Of a stretch of DNA of 64,000 nt, positions 24,722-36,600 are shown one piece after another (position 1 is the first letter of the stretch; the number at the start of each line of letters is the position of its first letter). The position numbers and the translations under genes are program-made. The stretch comes from Sanguinoderma infundibulare. Lineage: Eukaryota > Basidiomycota > Agaricomycetes > Polyporales > Polyporaceae. The DNA lies in the NCBI GenBank assembly GCA_032821775.1, contig JAVLRN010000008.1, positions 1,426,001 to 1,490,000 of the forward strand, read 5' to 3'. The notes beneath the pieces are model-generated. The model worked only from the letters and a program-made list of their open reading frames with translations. It ran no database searches and was not told where the DNA came from.

Positions 24722-26857
24722 CTTTCATCAGGTGTGTACGAAGCAATAACATAGCCGTAAAGATCCTATCTGACATATCGTGGTCATTTGCGGCGTCAAC
24801 CTGTACAGCCGCAACATCTGTTGTATCCAAGCTTCATTGACAGTTTGATCGTCCCCGGTCGGCCTTGCGCAGATCCCCTTTGCTGCCCTGTGTGTAAATG
24901 CATGCGTGAGGTGCAGGTCCACCTGTGTTTTGACTCCGCACTCTCCCCGATACCCCATCCAGATTCTATGCGCGAGGATGTCCCTCGTCCGAACCTCCCC
25001 ATATCTGCAGACTACAGAGATCAACGACCTCGCGCTGAAAACGACCCTGTACTATGCCGCCGACCTGCCCTACACCGCGCTTGATATCGGTTTGTCTGGC
25101 GCGTTATTCGGTGCGTCAACTGAAACTGCATATGCAAGCGACTAGACCAGTCGGTGACTGACGGAATGCAGGCATTTTAACTTCGCTCGTACTCGTCGCG
25201 GTCATCTTCCTCACGTACGCATTTACATTTCACTATGGCGCCGATAGCTAGTCCTGACTTTCACGCATCGGTAGACGCAAAGGGTTGAGCCACAGACCGG
25301 TCCAGATCCTCCTCCCGAGCACAATAATCCTGTACGGGTCCACCCTGCTCTACATGGCCTCGCTGGCAAGCCACATCGCCAGCGTCAATCGCCTCGTCTC
25401 TAAGGCGCAAGCCAGCCTATACTCCACAACGTTCACTAACGCTGAGATCGAAGCTTTCCAGGGTGGCGTCCTGAAGCAATCGTGGATGATGACGGCTGCC
25501 CTTGGGATAAATGTGCGATGCGCTCCTCTCTTTGTATACAGACTATGTAGCTGACACGGACGCCGTGTCCAGGTCCTGATTGGTGACAGTATTGTGTGGT
25601 GGCGCGTGTGCGCGGTCTGGAAGCACAAGGTCGTGTACTACCTCGGCCCTCTACTCATCATCCTCACCTTCGGTACGTTGCGCAACGGTGCATCCACGGA
25701 GTGATCGCTCATATTCTTTACGACAGCTTTTGGAGTGAAGGACCTATCCGGGGTACATCAGTGCACAAGCCCATGCAGACAGCCGGAAGTGCTTCTCCCA
25801 GGCGGCAAGGGCTTCTCCGACGTGTGCGCAGTATTGTCGCTTGCTGTCAACATGATCGCGACCATGTTGATAGGGTACAAGGCATGGTGTGTGTGCTTTT
25901 TAGTGTGGTCCATGAACCTTTCCTCATGCCTGATTATGACTGACCACACATACTATACAGGGCACACAGACAACTTCTCCGCGGACACTTCGGCCACAGT
26001 CAACGGAAGTCGCAGGTCATGAAGGCGCTCGCGCTACTTGTGGAGTCAGGCACGATCTACTGCCTCCTGTTGGTGCGTGTTTGTCCATCCCTCGCGCGTG
26101 CATCGTACTATTCGCTAATTCTCCCGGGCATGTATTGGCGAACAACAGATCCTCGTGGTCGCGTACGAAGTCGGCCCTGCGGAATTCGCATCCCCCGACG
26201 TGCACCAAAGCGCGCTGCTTCGCTTCCTCGCTAACTACACCTACTCCTGCTTCATCCCCATCATCGTGAATACCAGCACGTCTATTACTCTTCTGCCCTT
26301 GTCTGCGCTGACGCGGAGCAACCTGCGCGTGGGCGCTAGGCGATATACCCGGTCCTCATCATTGTCATCGTTGCGCTCAACTGGTCGCCCATCGAGCACG
26401 GCGGACTCACGGACTCATCGGACGTCACCACCCGCCTGGCTACTGACACGGACTTCTCTTTTCCTCTGCGGCGGCGGCAGTTGGATTTGGGCAGGGCGAC
26501 GACGATGAGCACCATCGTTGTGATGGCGGACTTGGGGCGCTCTCAGTGTGGACAAGGTAGGGAGGATGGGATATCGGAGGCGGAGGCGAAGCACACAAGT
26601 TTGATGGACGCTGTATGATTTGAGGTGCGGGGCCCGATAATGGATGTATGTCTGGGCTCACGATGCCTCTTGCTCTTCTTCACGCTCGACTCATATGCTA
26701 TTTCTGCAATTATGGAGCGCATGTCTGGTGAACCAGGCTGTGGCCGCGGATAAACATAGACCACATGCCTTATTGCTTCACCCTTGCGTGCAGCTATGTT
26801 TCCGTAGTAAGTATAATATCAAGAACTTCATATATGGCGGTTATTCCATGGTGACAC
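24722..26857. repeat. Direct duplication unit 2 (carries 7TM-B)
   Basis: Second copy of the unit at 18946-21103, same orientation. The boundaries were placed where the alignment by eye ends (left at tcaggtgtgtacgaag, right at ggcggttattccatgg). Confidence 0.85.
24978..26618 (+). CDS. Seven-helix membrane protein (7TM-B), intact
   Basis: Eight exons (24978-25110, 25172-25214, 25275-25512, 25573-25672, 25727-25886, 25961-26072, 26149-26265, 26340-26618) give 393 residues. It differs from 7TM-A mainly in the N-terminal tail (MSLVRTSPYLQTTEIND) and in the loop before helix five (LPGGKGFSDVCAVLSLAV). Introns are nearly the same length as in 7TM-A and mostly alignable. All seven helices and the tail with its basic LRRRQLDLG are kept. 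Both copies are open, which points to selection or to a very recent duplication. Confidence 0.85.
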
Positions 26858-26906
26858 TCCATAAGTCCTAAAGTTCAAGCACAGGCTTGGCGCACTTCCT
26901 CTATGT

Positions 26907-28225
26907 TTATACAGCCGCGTCGCATCCTTCTGCGCCTGCAGGGTCTAGTGTGCGATCAGTGATGGATACGAGTCCAAGTACAGCATGAGGTGTCGCACAC
27001 GTACCGGCAGCGCATCCACTACATTCCAGGTCTCCCGCCTTGCAAACCCATGGTGAGTCGCCCGTGAGCCAGGAGTATTCTTCCTCACGTCCAGCCAATA
27101 GCGCGGCATACGAGTCCGAGGTAGGGGTAGGGGCCGCCTCCCTTGCTGAATCGTCGCCGCGTGCCGACAACACCGCATCCAGGCCAGCGGCGTCACATAT
27201 TTCTCCTAGTGTTCCGATGCAATCAGCGACGCATACGAGCCTACAACACAAGGCTTCCCATACGCACCTGCAGCGCATCCGCCACAGTCTGGGTCCCCTG
27301 CTTTGCAAATCCACGAGTCGCCCGCGAGCCAGGCGTACTCTTCTTCCCGAGCGGCCAACAGCGCGGGGTCCGAGGTATCCGGGGCAGCCTCCTTTTTGAA
27401 GAGCCTTATGCCCTTGAGCCAGCCGAGTACATCGTCTTCAGGTGCACGTTCGACGACATCGTTGCGCTTCTGGAGTTCGTACCCCCACGACTTGGTAGCG
27501 TGGTCGTATTTCTGCAACGAGGATCCAGCACAAGTTACTTATCAGCCATTGCATGCGTGCCGGTCCAGGTACAACGGTAAGTTTGACGGTGGCGTCCTCA
27601 CTCACATTGGCGTCGGATATGTCGAGCACCCGTCCCTCGGCGCCGGTGCGATCCTGGAACGCAGTGAGGTGGCCGCAGTGGGAGCAGTACACGTCATGCG
27701 CAAGCTTGCCCCCAGTCCTACCGTCGCGCAGCGCCTCGACCAGCCACTCGCGCGTGTGGACGCCGCGCTTGAGCGCCGTGAAGACCCTGCCCATTCAAGT
27801 CCAAGTATTAGAGCCGCGGTGCGAATGGACCGAGAGCCTGTAAGTAGGGACTGAAACGAAGGGACGAGACGAACCAGTCGATGAACTCCGTCTCCTTGCC
27901 GCAACGCGGGCACACCTGGGGCGGTCCGGTCGTGTACGTCCCGCCGATGTCGAGCTTAGGAACGTCATACTGGAGGAGCTTCGAGAGGCGGCGCTCCTCG
28001 TCGTTGTCGATGATCAAGGCATACCCGCGGCCAGGACCGTCTGACGCGTCTTTGAGTTCGACGTACTTGCCGGTGGCGCGAGCTTCCACCGTCTAGTAGG
28101 GCAGATGCGTGCATTAATGGCAGAATGTGACAGGGAAACAAGCACGACATGCGCACCTTGTGAACGACCGGGAAGGCGGCCACGCTGATCACGATGAAGG
28201 ACGTGAGGCGGATCGGGGACTTCAT
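26907..28225 (-). CDS. Constant/variable secreted precursor 1 (Cys-rich cargo)
   Basis: Exons 28225-28157, 28092-27875, 27786-27606, 27511-27268, 27205-27005 and 26944-26907 join to 316 residues. Constant part: hydrophobic start MKSPIRLTSFIVISVAAF (signal peptide or anchor); an acidic segment; CPRCGKETEFIDW, where the W codon is split by an intron; GVHTREWLVEALRD; then YCSHCGHLTAF, so two CxxCG knuckles about 50 residues apart that could bind zinc. Variable part: KYDHATKSWGYELQKR, with a possible kexin site, then two copies of a Cys module (REEEYAWLAGDSWICKAGD..CGGCAAG and REEEYSWLTGDSPWVCKAG..CSGCAA). Each module ends in an intron at the same point, so exon plus intron were duplicated. The final exon reads PAGAEGCDAAV. 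I know no characterised homolog. A secreted or surface peptide precursor is inference. Confidence 0.65.
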
Positions 28226-28307
28226 GGCGAACAAAGAGTGGAAGACGGCGTGTGTGGGCGTGTGTGTGTGGGTTGCACCTCGTCGAAGGGTATTAGCTAC
28301 GGAAGGT

Positions 28308-28364
28308 TTATATGATGCGCTGGAGGTGAGTCCATAAGATCACCGCGCATGACTGCCCATGCTG
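28308..28364 (-). promoter_or_regulatory. TATA box and shared upstream motif of precursor 1
   Basis: ATATAA lies at 28308-28313, about 83 bases upstream of the ATG. Further upstream, at 28331-28364, is a block (read on the plus strand) of the form cataagatcaccgcgcatg followed by a second catg. The same combination precedes the paralog at 57044 and, more weakly, those at 61103 and 62680. Confidence 0.55.
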
Positions 28365-29059
28365 TAAACCTCTACGGGCATGAGTGAGACGTAGATGAGA
28401 CATAGGTCAGACATACCACAAACTGAGGAAAGGCCATACACAGGCTCGAGTCAGAAACCGACCAAAGGACTCATGATGGTTGAGAATGTACCGCGATTCC
28501 ATCAACACTGGTTCGCGCTTAGGAAGCACATGGCCGAGTAATTGAATAGAATATAAAGACTCTGTAAAAATGTCTCGCAACGGATCTTGCGTCATCTATC
28601 GCGCTCGAGGTGATTGCGAGCGCGGTCTGAAACACCTGCCGCGCGGTTGGAAGAGGCTTGTAGCGCTGCGCTGGAGAGGAATTCCCCTGATCAGCGCTGT
28701 CCTGACTGAAAACTGACAGTGCTATACCAATAAGCGCTACCTTCATGTTGTCCCCGACCTCCTTTGAAAACTAGGACACGTGGACGTGCTTGAAAAACCG
28801 TTCGACTCCCCGGATCGCCCACCGGTTCCATAACTATCATCGTCGGATGCCCCAGTACTTGTTCGCTGAACATTATATGTATCTGCGACAAGTTGGTTGG
28901 AAGTGGTTGGCTGCGTGAGCCTGAGGGTCTGCGCGTGACGCCACGTTGGCCTACAAACCATGCATAACGCGTTACGTCACGCGTAGACGCGTCACTCGGA
29001 GTCGGCGGCGACTGACAGCGACTGACCAACTTAAGCACTGGCCACGTCCTTGGAGTCCG
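28365..29059. other. No recognised gene; contains an inverted copy of a block at 58.5 kb
   Basis: Bases about 28575-28735 are the reverse complement of 58525-58680 with few mismatches (shared ggaattcctctccagcgc and gcgctcgcaatcacctcgag). Both lie upstream of a precursor gene. No gene was identified in the rest. Confidence 0.5.
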
Positions 29060-29365
29060 TCACCACCGATAAGTATGTGAGGCCGACTTCGGGTGCAATG
29101 CGAAGTTGGGACTGGGGGGCGCGGTCACCGGAATCCGACTGAGAACAGTGGAGCGCCGGTACACCTCGTTTGCACTGGCCAACGTGAGTTCCAACCACAC
29201 TGCCGTGGATCTGGACATTGCAACATGTTGTAATTGGGATGTGTGCAGTCCGTCGCGTCCGAGCGTGTACAGTGTCACTCATCTCATTTTTTGTAGGAAA
29301 TCCGGGCAAAGGGTGACGACATACACTATGGAGTCGTGTTTGGACGTCGCATCGAGGGACGCAAC
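29060..29365 (-). pseudogene. C-terminal half of a membrane-protein gene split by the gypsy element
   Basis: The minus strand here continues the plus-strand frame that ends at 49247, once the retroelement and the later inversion are undone. The GCAAC target duplication sits at both ends (29361-29365; reverse complement at 49243-49247). The joined frame passes LSILCDIGMTVTIERK on the 49 kb side into ATSKHDSIV here. A probable intron then leads to VWLELTLASANEVYRRS and a stop at 29060. The pattern of a helix followed by a basic loop and a TxxxxDSxI-like segment recalls the DUF6534 family of agaricomycete membrane proteins. That assignment is tentative; the split is well supported. Confidence 0.45.
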
Positions 29366-29569
29366 TGTAGCGCGGGCGGCGCGCCACCATCTTCCCTAGT
29401 GGTTACCGGGTTCCTGATGATGACTAATCTTCACCATATCGAGTTTAGTCCCAAAACATAGTATATAAAGCCCGAGCCTGTACTACGAACAAGCTTAGCG
29501 TTCAATCGAGACCGACCTTACCCCTGTCTTTCCCCTCGAACGAACCTCCTCCGTGAGGCAACCGCCTCA
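29366..29569 (+). mobile_element. Gypsy 5' LTR (204 bp)
   Basis: Begins TGTAGCGCGGGCGG and ends CAACCGCCTCA. The same 204 bp occur inverted at 49248-49451. The two LTRs differ at only about three positions, all C/T or G/A changes at CpG sites. A TATA-like tatataaag lies at about 29462. It is preceded by the 5 bp target duplication GCAAC. Confidence 0.9.
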
Positions 29570-29827
29570 TATTTTTGACAGTTAGTCTCTCTCGACAACC
29601 CCACCCTCTCTCAAAAATCTATTGCTTGACTCTTTCGTCTCGCTCTAGCCGACAGCCCCCTTTTCTCTCTCTCTCTCTTCTCGGCTTTCCTCTCACTCTC
29701 TACTCGTCGACTGGGCTCCCTCCGAGTCTGATCAACTCGGAGCTCCTCTCGACGACCAAAACAAAAAAAAAAAAAGAACTGCACGTTTATTTTCTCTCCT
29801 CTGCTAGCTAACCAAACTTCGAAAGAC

Positions 29828-32191
29828 ATGTCATCTAGATACCATTTCCGGCCTCGTCACTCTGGCGTCGAGGCTCCAGTTGCTGCTCAGCCCCCGGTAC
29901 CTGGTGAGCAGCCCCCTGAACCTACCGCACCTGACGTCCCCATCTCCGGCAGCTATCTCTCGGATGCCCAGTCCAATTCCGGAAGCTCCAGCAGCTCCGA
30001 GACCGAGCACCGTGCTGCCGCTTCGAGTGCCCGATCCCCCGTGCAAGAGGGATCGGAGACCGCCATCGCGGACACCCTTGTGGCAAAAACCCCCTCCCCT
30101 TCCGCCACTCCCGGAGTATGGCGGAAGCATCCGGCGACCGTCGAAGACACCACGGATGACGAGGATGGCGGGCCCTGGACTACGGTTCAGCGGTGCCGCC
30201 GAACGTCGGGCTCGGAGCCCGACTCAACCCCACGCCAGGCACCCGTCGCTGCGTAGGGCGGGCCCGAGCTCACCAGCCCACAGCGTGAAGCTGTGGACAC
30301 GGCCGCTGCGGGGCTAACGCCCACGGAGCGGGATCGGTTTACTCGCTGTATGGCTGCAGTTGAGTTTCGCCGCCGTCGCTCGCCATCTCGGGAGTCACGG
30401 GGCGAGGGACCCTCCTGGGACAAGGGGAAGACAGTCGACGCCCGGAACTGGGGCGCCCCTGGCATCCTGGATGAGGAGCTAGACCTCACAGCTCAGAGGC
30501 GTGAGCTGGAACTATATGCAAGTAGTAATGATAATATATTTGCTGGTTATGAACCTGAGGAACAACGCCTGATTTTGGAGTACTGGAGGGCTCGGAAACA
30601 CGAGGAGTCCGAGCCGACCGCCATCACAATGCTGGGTGCATCACGGTCGAGCTCCCGCTCGTCCCTCAGTTCATCACATCTCCTTTCTGGCAGCCCGTTA
30701 GAAGAGCCTGACGATGCCACGGCCTCGGAATATGCTCCGCGTCGCCAACGGACATCCAGCCAGGAGCAGAATCGGCTGCTCTCGGAACAGCTTGCTGCCA
30801 TCAAACGCGAGCTCTGGCAGCTGCGTGATAAGGCCAAGCATCACAAGGCCGCCCAAAAAAAAAAGCGGGCTGTGCAAAAGGAGCGCAAGGCCGCGGAAGC
30901 CTCTGCAAAAAGCAAGTCAGTTAGCGGGAGCAAGAGTGCCATGAATGCGCACCGGGGATCATCGTTACGGCCGGTAGCGCAGCTCAAGCCAGGCAGCTAC
31001 CTCAAGCGTGCATTTGCGGACATTGCTGGTGGCGGAGGGCCCTCCGGCAGCTCCTCAAGCTCATCATTGAGCTCACAGTCATCATCGACTCCAGATTCCT
31101 CGGACGAGGGCGGTTCAAGCTCCTTGGACAACAGCAGCCCATCTGAAGGACGCAAAAAGAAGCGCAAAGCTCACAAAAAGAAGAAATGCACCAAAAAACT
31201 GTTTCTAAAGCCAGAGAAGCCGGATCTGTATGGAGGGGAGTCTAACGCGCAGACATTCCATAAGTTTATGCGTCAAAGTGTCAAATACATCCGGGGATAC
31301 GAAGTCAGCCCCCGAATGTATGCCTCAATGATCTCTAATTTTCTGAAAGGAAAAGCTTACACCTTTTGGGTAAATACAGTGTCGAATAACCCCTCCAAAT
31401 GGACGCTAGAGGACCTGTTCAAGGAACTGTTCAATTATTGCTTCCCTGTGGACTACCGCCTGCAAATGCGGGAGAAGTTGCGGAACGCTCACCAAGGAGG
31501 GCACAGCGTGCACGACTTTGTCCATGAGCTTGAGAGCCTATTCCTGCTTGTTGGATTCATCTCGGAACGCGAGCGCGTTGATAGGCTGTGGCATGGGTTG
31601 AATGAAAGTATTCAGCGCAAACTCTGGAAAAAGGAGCTCACCCCAACAACTTCGACTTGGATTGAGGTCCAAGAAGCCACTGAAATCATCGAGATAGCGG
31701 AGCGCGTTGGTCGGGGGTGTAACACCCACTCTGGAACTGATAACCACGGTCGCAGGTGTGATGACTGGAGTCCCTCTTGCTCATGGGGCCTCCGGAAGGC
31801 TGGGTCGCGCCCACACGACCGCGAATGATGCCCGAATGACCAGCATCGACGGCCTGGCAGCCATGGCAGGCAAACACCACAGTCGAGATCCAGCAGAAGT
31901 GGGAAACCCTTCGGGGCCCCGAAAAGGGGCCCCCTCGCCAAACCGGAGCCACAACTGACTAGTCGCGAGCACACAGAGTTGCGTGATCAAGGGAAGTGTT
32001 TTATCTGTAAGGAAACTGGTCACTTTGTGAACGCTTGCCCGAAAGCGAGCCTGGTCAAGTCTGATAGAAAAGGAAAACCACCTGGGCTCACCTCATACAG
32101 CGTAGAGGTTGGATCACGCGATGGTGCTGAGCATCTGCACAATCTAGCCGCTACTACGGAAACAATGGCCAGCATTGATTTGCATGCCATC
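29828..32191 (+). pseudogene. Gypsy gag with CCHC zinc knuckle
   Basis: ATG at 29828. A Ser/Pro-rich N-terminus is followed by charged linkers (a KKKKRKAHKKKK-like basic stretch near 31155-31200), the retrotransposon gag domain (FHKFMRQSVKYIRGY; LKGKAYTFWVNTVS; ELFNYCFPVDYRLQM; VDRLWHGLNESIQRKLW) and the knuckle CFICKETGHFVNAC at about 32000. The frame is unbroken except for stops TAG at 30254 and TGA at 31826. Gag would package the element RNA into virus-like particles. The frame continues through the solo LTR insertion site into pol. Confidence 0.85.
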
Positions 32192-33619
32192 TGTTATGAC
32201 ACTAACATCGCGGTTATCATTTTTTCTTTACTACCCTTACCCCGCACGGACTTATGCCACTATCGCTACCATCTCGGACCTCACATCCCTCACACGCACA
32301 TAGGGATTATACCCATACCATCCACTCCTCCACCGACCGTCCATATCCATGGACGTACACACTCGTTGTCCACAACTCTTACATATCCTCGGACTACTAT
32401 GGACCTATACGTTTCCTCCCACTTCAGGCCATACCGTCAACAGTTCATTCCTTTATCACCTATTGATATATGCTCGGACGACACCATCCCCTCGCACATA
32501 TCAAGACCACTTTGAACCTATAAGACACGTTCACAAGATCGTGTCCCAACTATTCCATACCAGTACAGTAGACTGTGTCGTACACAATCTACCCACGCAT
32601 CCTCCTCAGAGACTGGGCCATCAACAGCCAGTCTCCACCTCTACCATCATCAGTAACTGTGCTAGACACAGTTCCCTATCAGTCCTTACTCCAACTATCC
32701 TACATGGACTTGCGACCAGACTAGACACGCCCACGTGACCGTGTCCCGGCAAGGACATATATCAAGCGCTCTAGACTGTGTCCTACACAGTCTAACCTTC
32801 CTCTAATACTCAGGCTCACTGTGACTCCTTCGACAGTCCACGGTCTATAGTCATATCCAGAACATTTCACCAAGCATGGAAGTGTTCTCAGTACAACTCA
32901 GGATTCGTCAACAGGACTCATCCCGACTCGGACCCCGCCAGGGCTCAATCCACAAGTCATACTGCACAGTCCACCGTGCAAAGTTCTCCACGATGACTCA
33001 TCATGACTCATCCACAGTCATGCTGACTCATTCTGCAGTCACGATGACTCACAGCACAGTCCACAGTGCACAGCCCGCAGCAGTGACTCACCATGACTCG
33101 TCCCGCAGCCATGCTGACTCATTTCACAGTCACGATTACTCAGTCCACAGTCTACAGCAGCAGTCTGTATATACCATACATAGTACTTTACCTAGTTACA
33201 ACCTGAGTCAGCCGCAGCACTCAGATGTATATATAAGGGGCGACGCACCAGTAGTGACCCCCAGTTTTCAGTCTCCTGTTTATCCAATGGAGTTTACTCT
33301 ACTCTATAGAAACTGCCTAGTTTCTAGTTCATAAGTCACACCAATAGGGGACCACCCCCATGTCTCCCTAAGTCGTGTACAAAAGGTCTTTCAGAAGATA
33401 CTTTAGTCGCCTGCATCGTTATCAGGCCGTAGTAGTCAACAATTGTAGATCAGACATCTAAGTCATTGCCTACAGACTAGGGAACACTCCTTTGGACATT
33501 CCCGTCTCTTGGGTTGTTCGGACAACAACTCATGGCTTTACTTCGATAAGTAAGGCTAGATCCAATACTAGTCTACATATTGATACCTGCATAAGGTTTG
33601 CAGGTATTGAGACGTAACA
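32192..33619 (+). mobile_element. Solo LTR (1428 bp) inserted in gypsy gag-pol
   Basis: Starts TGTTATGACACTAACATC, ends GACGTAACA, and is flanked by the 5 bp direct repeat CCATC (32187-32191 and 33620-33624). Removing it with one repeat restores the host frame (..DLHAI then GSLWCTPRL..). It has a TATA-like atatataagg at about 33226, AC/CT-rich stretches and many catgactca/actcatc repeats between 32990 and 33150. No coding capacity. Typical of an LTR left after recombination between the two ends of an element. Confidence 0.88.
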
Positions 33620-36600
33620 CCATCGGGAGCCTTTGGTGCACTCCAAGGCTGGACACATCGCCCGAATATGAGTATTTGGTCGACAGTGACCAACCTGCAA
33701 TGCCCCTGGGCGGTGATTTGAGCTCCGGATGCAATAGTGTGCCTGGTTTACAGACAGTCAGCGACTGGTCTGATTCAGAAGACTCGGAGTCTGCCTGGAC
33801 AGACACGGATGGTTTGGAACTTACAGATTGGGATGTATCTGAACCATATGAGCTTGCATTAGGGTATTATGATGATGAAGTCTTTGGGGACATCCCCCGG
33901 TTGACTCCAGTCAAAGTAATTTGGCCAGCAATGAATCAAACATTGCCCCAGACATGCCACGATGGCTGGCCGAGACGCAGCATTGGAGACCTGCTTGCGG
34001 CATGCGTGGAATGACTCCTGAGGCAGGGCAGGCCATACTGCTGCCATGAAGTCGGAATAGGCCTCGGAGGTGACAGTGCCTCCATTCACGTCTACCAAAC
34101 GGCTCCTGGTTTGCACATCATTTTTCATTGGAATGTGGAGGACGTACTAGTCGAAACAGCTTCTCTACAAGATCCCGAGTTTGATGTGGTCTGGTACTAC
34201 CAACAGTGAGTGGTGGAACAGAAGGCTCCAGACCACCAGGAATGCTTCCTCCAGGGCTGCGATGAGCCAGGCAGTGCCATGGGAATTGCTCTCAACCGCG
34301 AGCTGTCGAGGCAGCTGGAGGAGGAGTTTCCTTGGCCGGAGGGAGGTGACTTTCATAAGTGGCAGTTTGCTGTACTGCCGAGCTTCAAATTTGCCACAGT
34401 GTGCGATCTGTACCTAGGAATCAGGGTGGATATCCCTGTGTGCCTCCTTGAAAATGGAAAATTTGATGCACTGAATTATTTTGCATGAGAAGTGCGGGGA
34501 CGCCTCTGAGTCCCCGCATTTATGCTGGATGACTTGGAGGGTGAGTTGAGAATCCTGTTCACTCGTCCACCGCCACCGGAGGTAAGTGGTTCCATCCCTC
34601 TCTTTGCGGTATGCCCAAAAACTCACCCAGCGAATTCAAATGATGACCTCGGGGCCCTGCAGCATAACGCGGCTGTGCCTCAGGATTTCTCATGCCTGAT
34701 TCCGGAGCCTGTAGTCATTGTCGTCAATGTTAATGGCCAGCCGGCCTGAGCCTTGGTAGACTTGGGCTCCCTGTCGGATTTTGTCTCTGCAAAGTTCACG
34801 CATCAGCTTAATCTGAAGGTTTTCGAACTGACAAAACCATTACCTGTCCAGCTCGCCGTGCAAGGCTCCTGTGCTAAAATCAACTATGGCTGCCGTGCCC
34901 AACTCAAGTATCAGCGCATTTGGATGGAGAGGTACTTCGACATGATAAACTTATTGAACTACGATCTGATTCTGGGAACACCGTTTTTGTTCCAGCACAA
35001 AATAACCCTGGGACTCAACCCGACTACGCTGGTAATCGGGAGTGTGCCGGCCCTGCCCATCGAAGGCCATCAAGTCTGGACGCTGCAGTCCCACGCAGCT
35101 GATGTACTCGACGATGCTCTCGAAACTGCATGGCAGGAACTGTGTAAGTATGTGGATCCCATTTGTAAAGAAGCCAGCGACTCACCATTGCCCCCATTGC
35201 GTGCCATTAACCACCGCATCCCACTCATAGATCCCGACAAGGTGTATTCGTGGCAGCCGTCAAAGTGCCCAGATGCACACCTAGCTAGCTGGGTAGAAAA
35301 ATGGAATGTGTACCTAAAATCAGGATGTTGGAAATATACGAGTGCTCAGAACACTTCACCTATGCTGTTGCTCATGAAACCAGGGACTGGCGTGAAGGGA
35401 ATTCCACCGCAGCTCTGGGTTGTGTGTGACCTGCATGAGCAAAATGCCAACACAAAGAAACTGATGTCGCCTCTTCCGGGTATGGAGGCGATTCTGCGGC
35501 GGTTATCTCGAAAGCTGTATCAGATGCTAATTGACGGAAAGGACACATATGAGCAAATTCATGTCGACCCAGAACATGTGAATCAGACAGCGATGACCAC
35601 ACCTGACAGTAATATGGTTAGTTTGGTTCTGCAGCAGGGTGATTGTAATGCGGTCACCACATACCAGAGCCTAATGAACTACATTTTCGGACCGCATATT
35701 GGTGTGTTTCTCGACGTATACCTTGACGACATTGTTATCTATTTGGATTCCCTATCCGAACACATAAAACACATCAAAATGGTGGTGGATATCCTGTGAC
35801 GAGAGAAACTGTACCTCAGCATGACAAAGCTTTGATTCCTCTGCTCGGAAATGAAAGTGCTCGGCCGCATAGTCGATGATCACGGAATCCGTATGGACCC
35901 GGACAAAGTTGACAGCATGCTCAACTGGAAGGTTCCGACATCAAAGGAGCTCCTCCGCAGGTTTCTCGGCTCAGTTGGGTATCTAGCAGACAATATTGCG
36001 ACAGTATGCATCCCCATGGGGATGCTGGCCTCGATGACTGGTGCGATGGCATCATTTCAGTGGGATTTTACCCATCAGCACGCATTCGATGAAATCAAGT
36101 GGTTGGTGCATGCTCACCGTGAACACCGCCGGGTGCCGCTGGACTACTCGGCCGTGGCAGCCCCTATTTGGCTTGTTATGGATGGATCTCATGGCAGAAT
36201 AGCCGGGGTGGTATCGCAAGGTGACGATTTTCGAAGCGCACGAGTAGTGGCCTTCTTCTCAGCTAAACTGTCCTCTGCACAGCAGAACTACCCTGTACAC
36301 AAAATCGAAATGTTAGCAGGAGTTGAAGCGATGTTGCAGCACCAGGACATACTCCTCAGAGCCTCATTCACATGGGTAACGGACCACAAGGGGCTGGTTC
36401 ACTTACTGAACCAGCAGAACCTGTCAGGCAGGCAAGCACAATGGCTTGAGAAGATCGCAGAATATGACTTCAAAATCGAGTACGTACCGGGTGCCGAAAA
36501 TGTCCTGGCGGACGCATTGTCACAGATCTATTTGAATGATCAGCCTGGCATGGTACGTGCCTCGTCTGAGTACACAGAGTACGACGAAACTGCGCCTGCA

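Noticed and set aside
14979..28225. A secondary-metabolite cluster linking the P450 to the precursor genes
   Set aside because: No synthase, methyltransferase, UstYa-like (DUF3328) oxidase or peptidase lies nearby, and the P450 is separated from precursor 1 by about 10 kb of membrane-protein genes.
29760..29775. A poly(A) run as the trace of a retroposed transcript
   Set aside because: It lies in the gypsy leader between LTR and gag, with no target duplication or gene copy attached.
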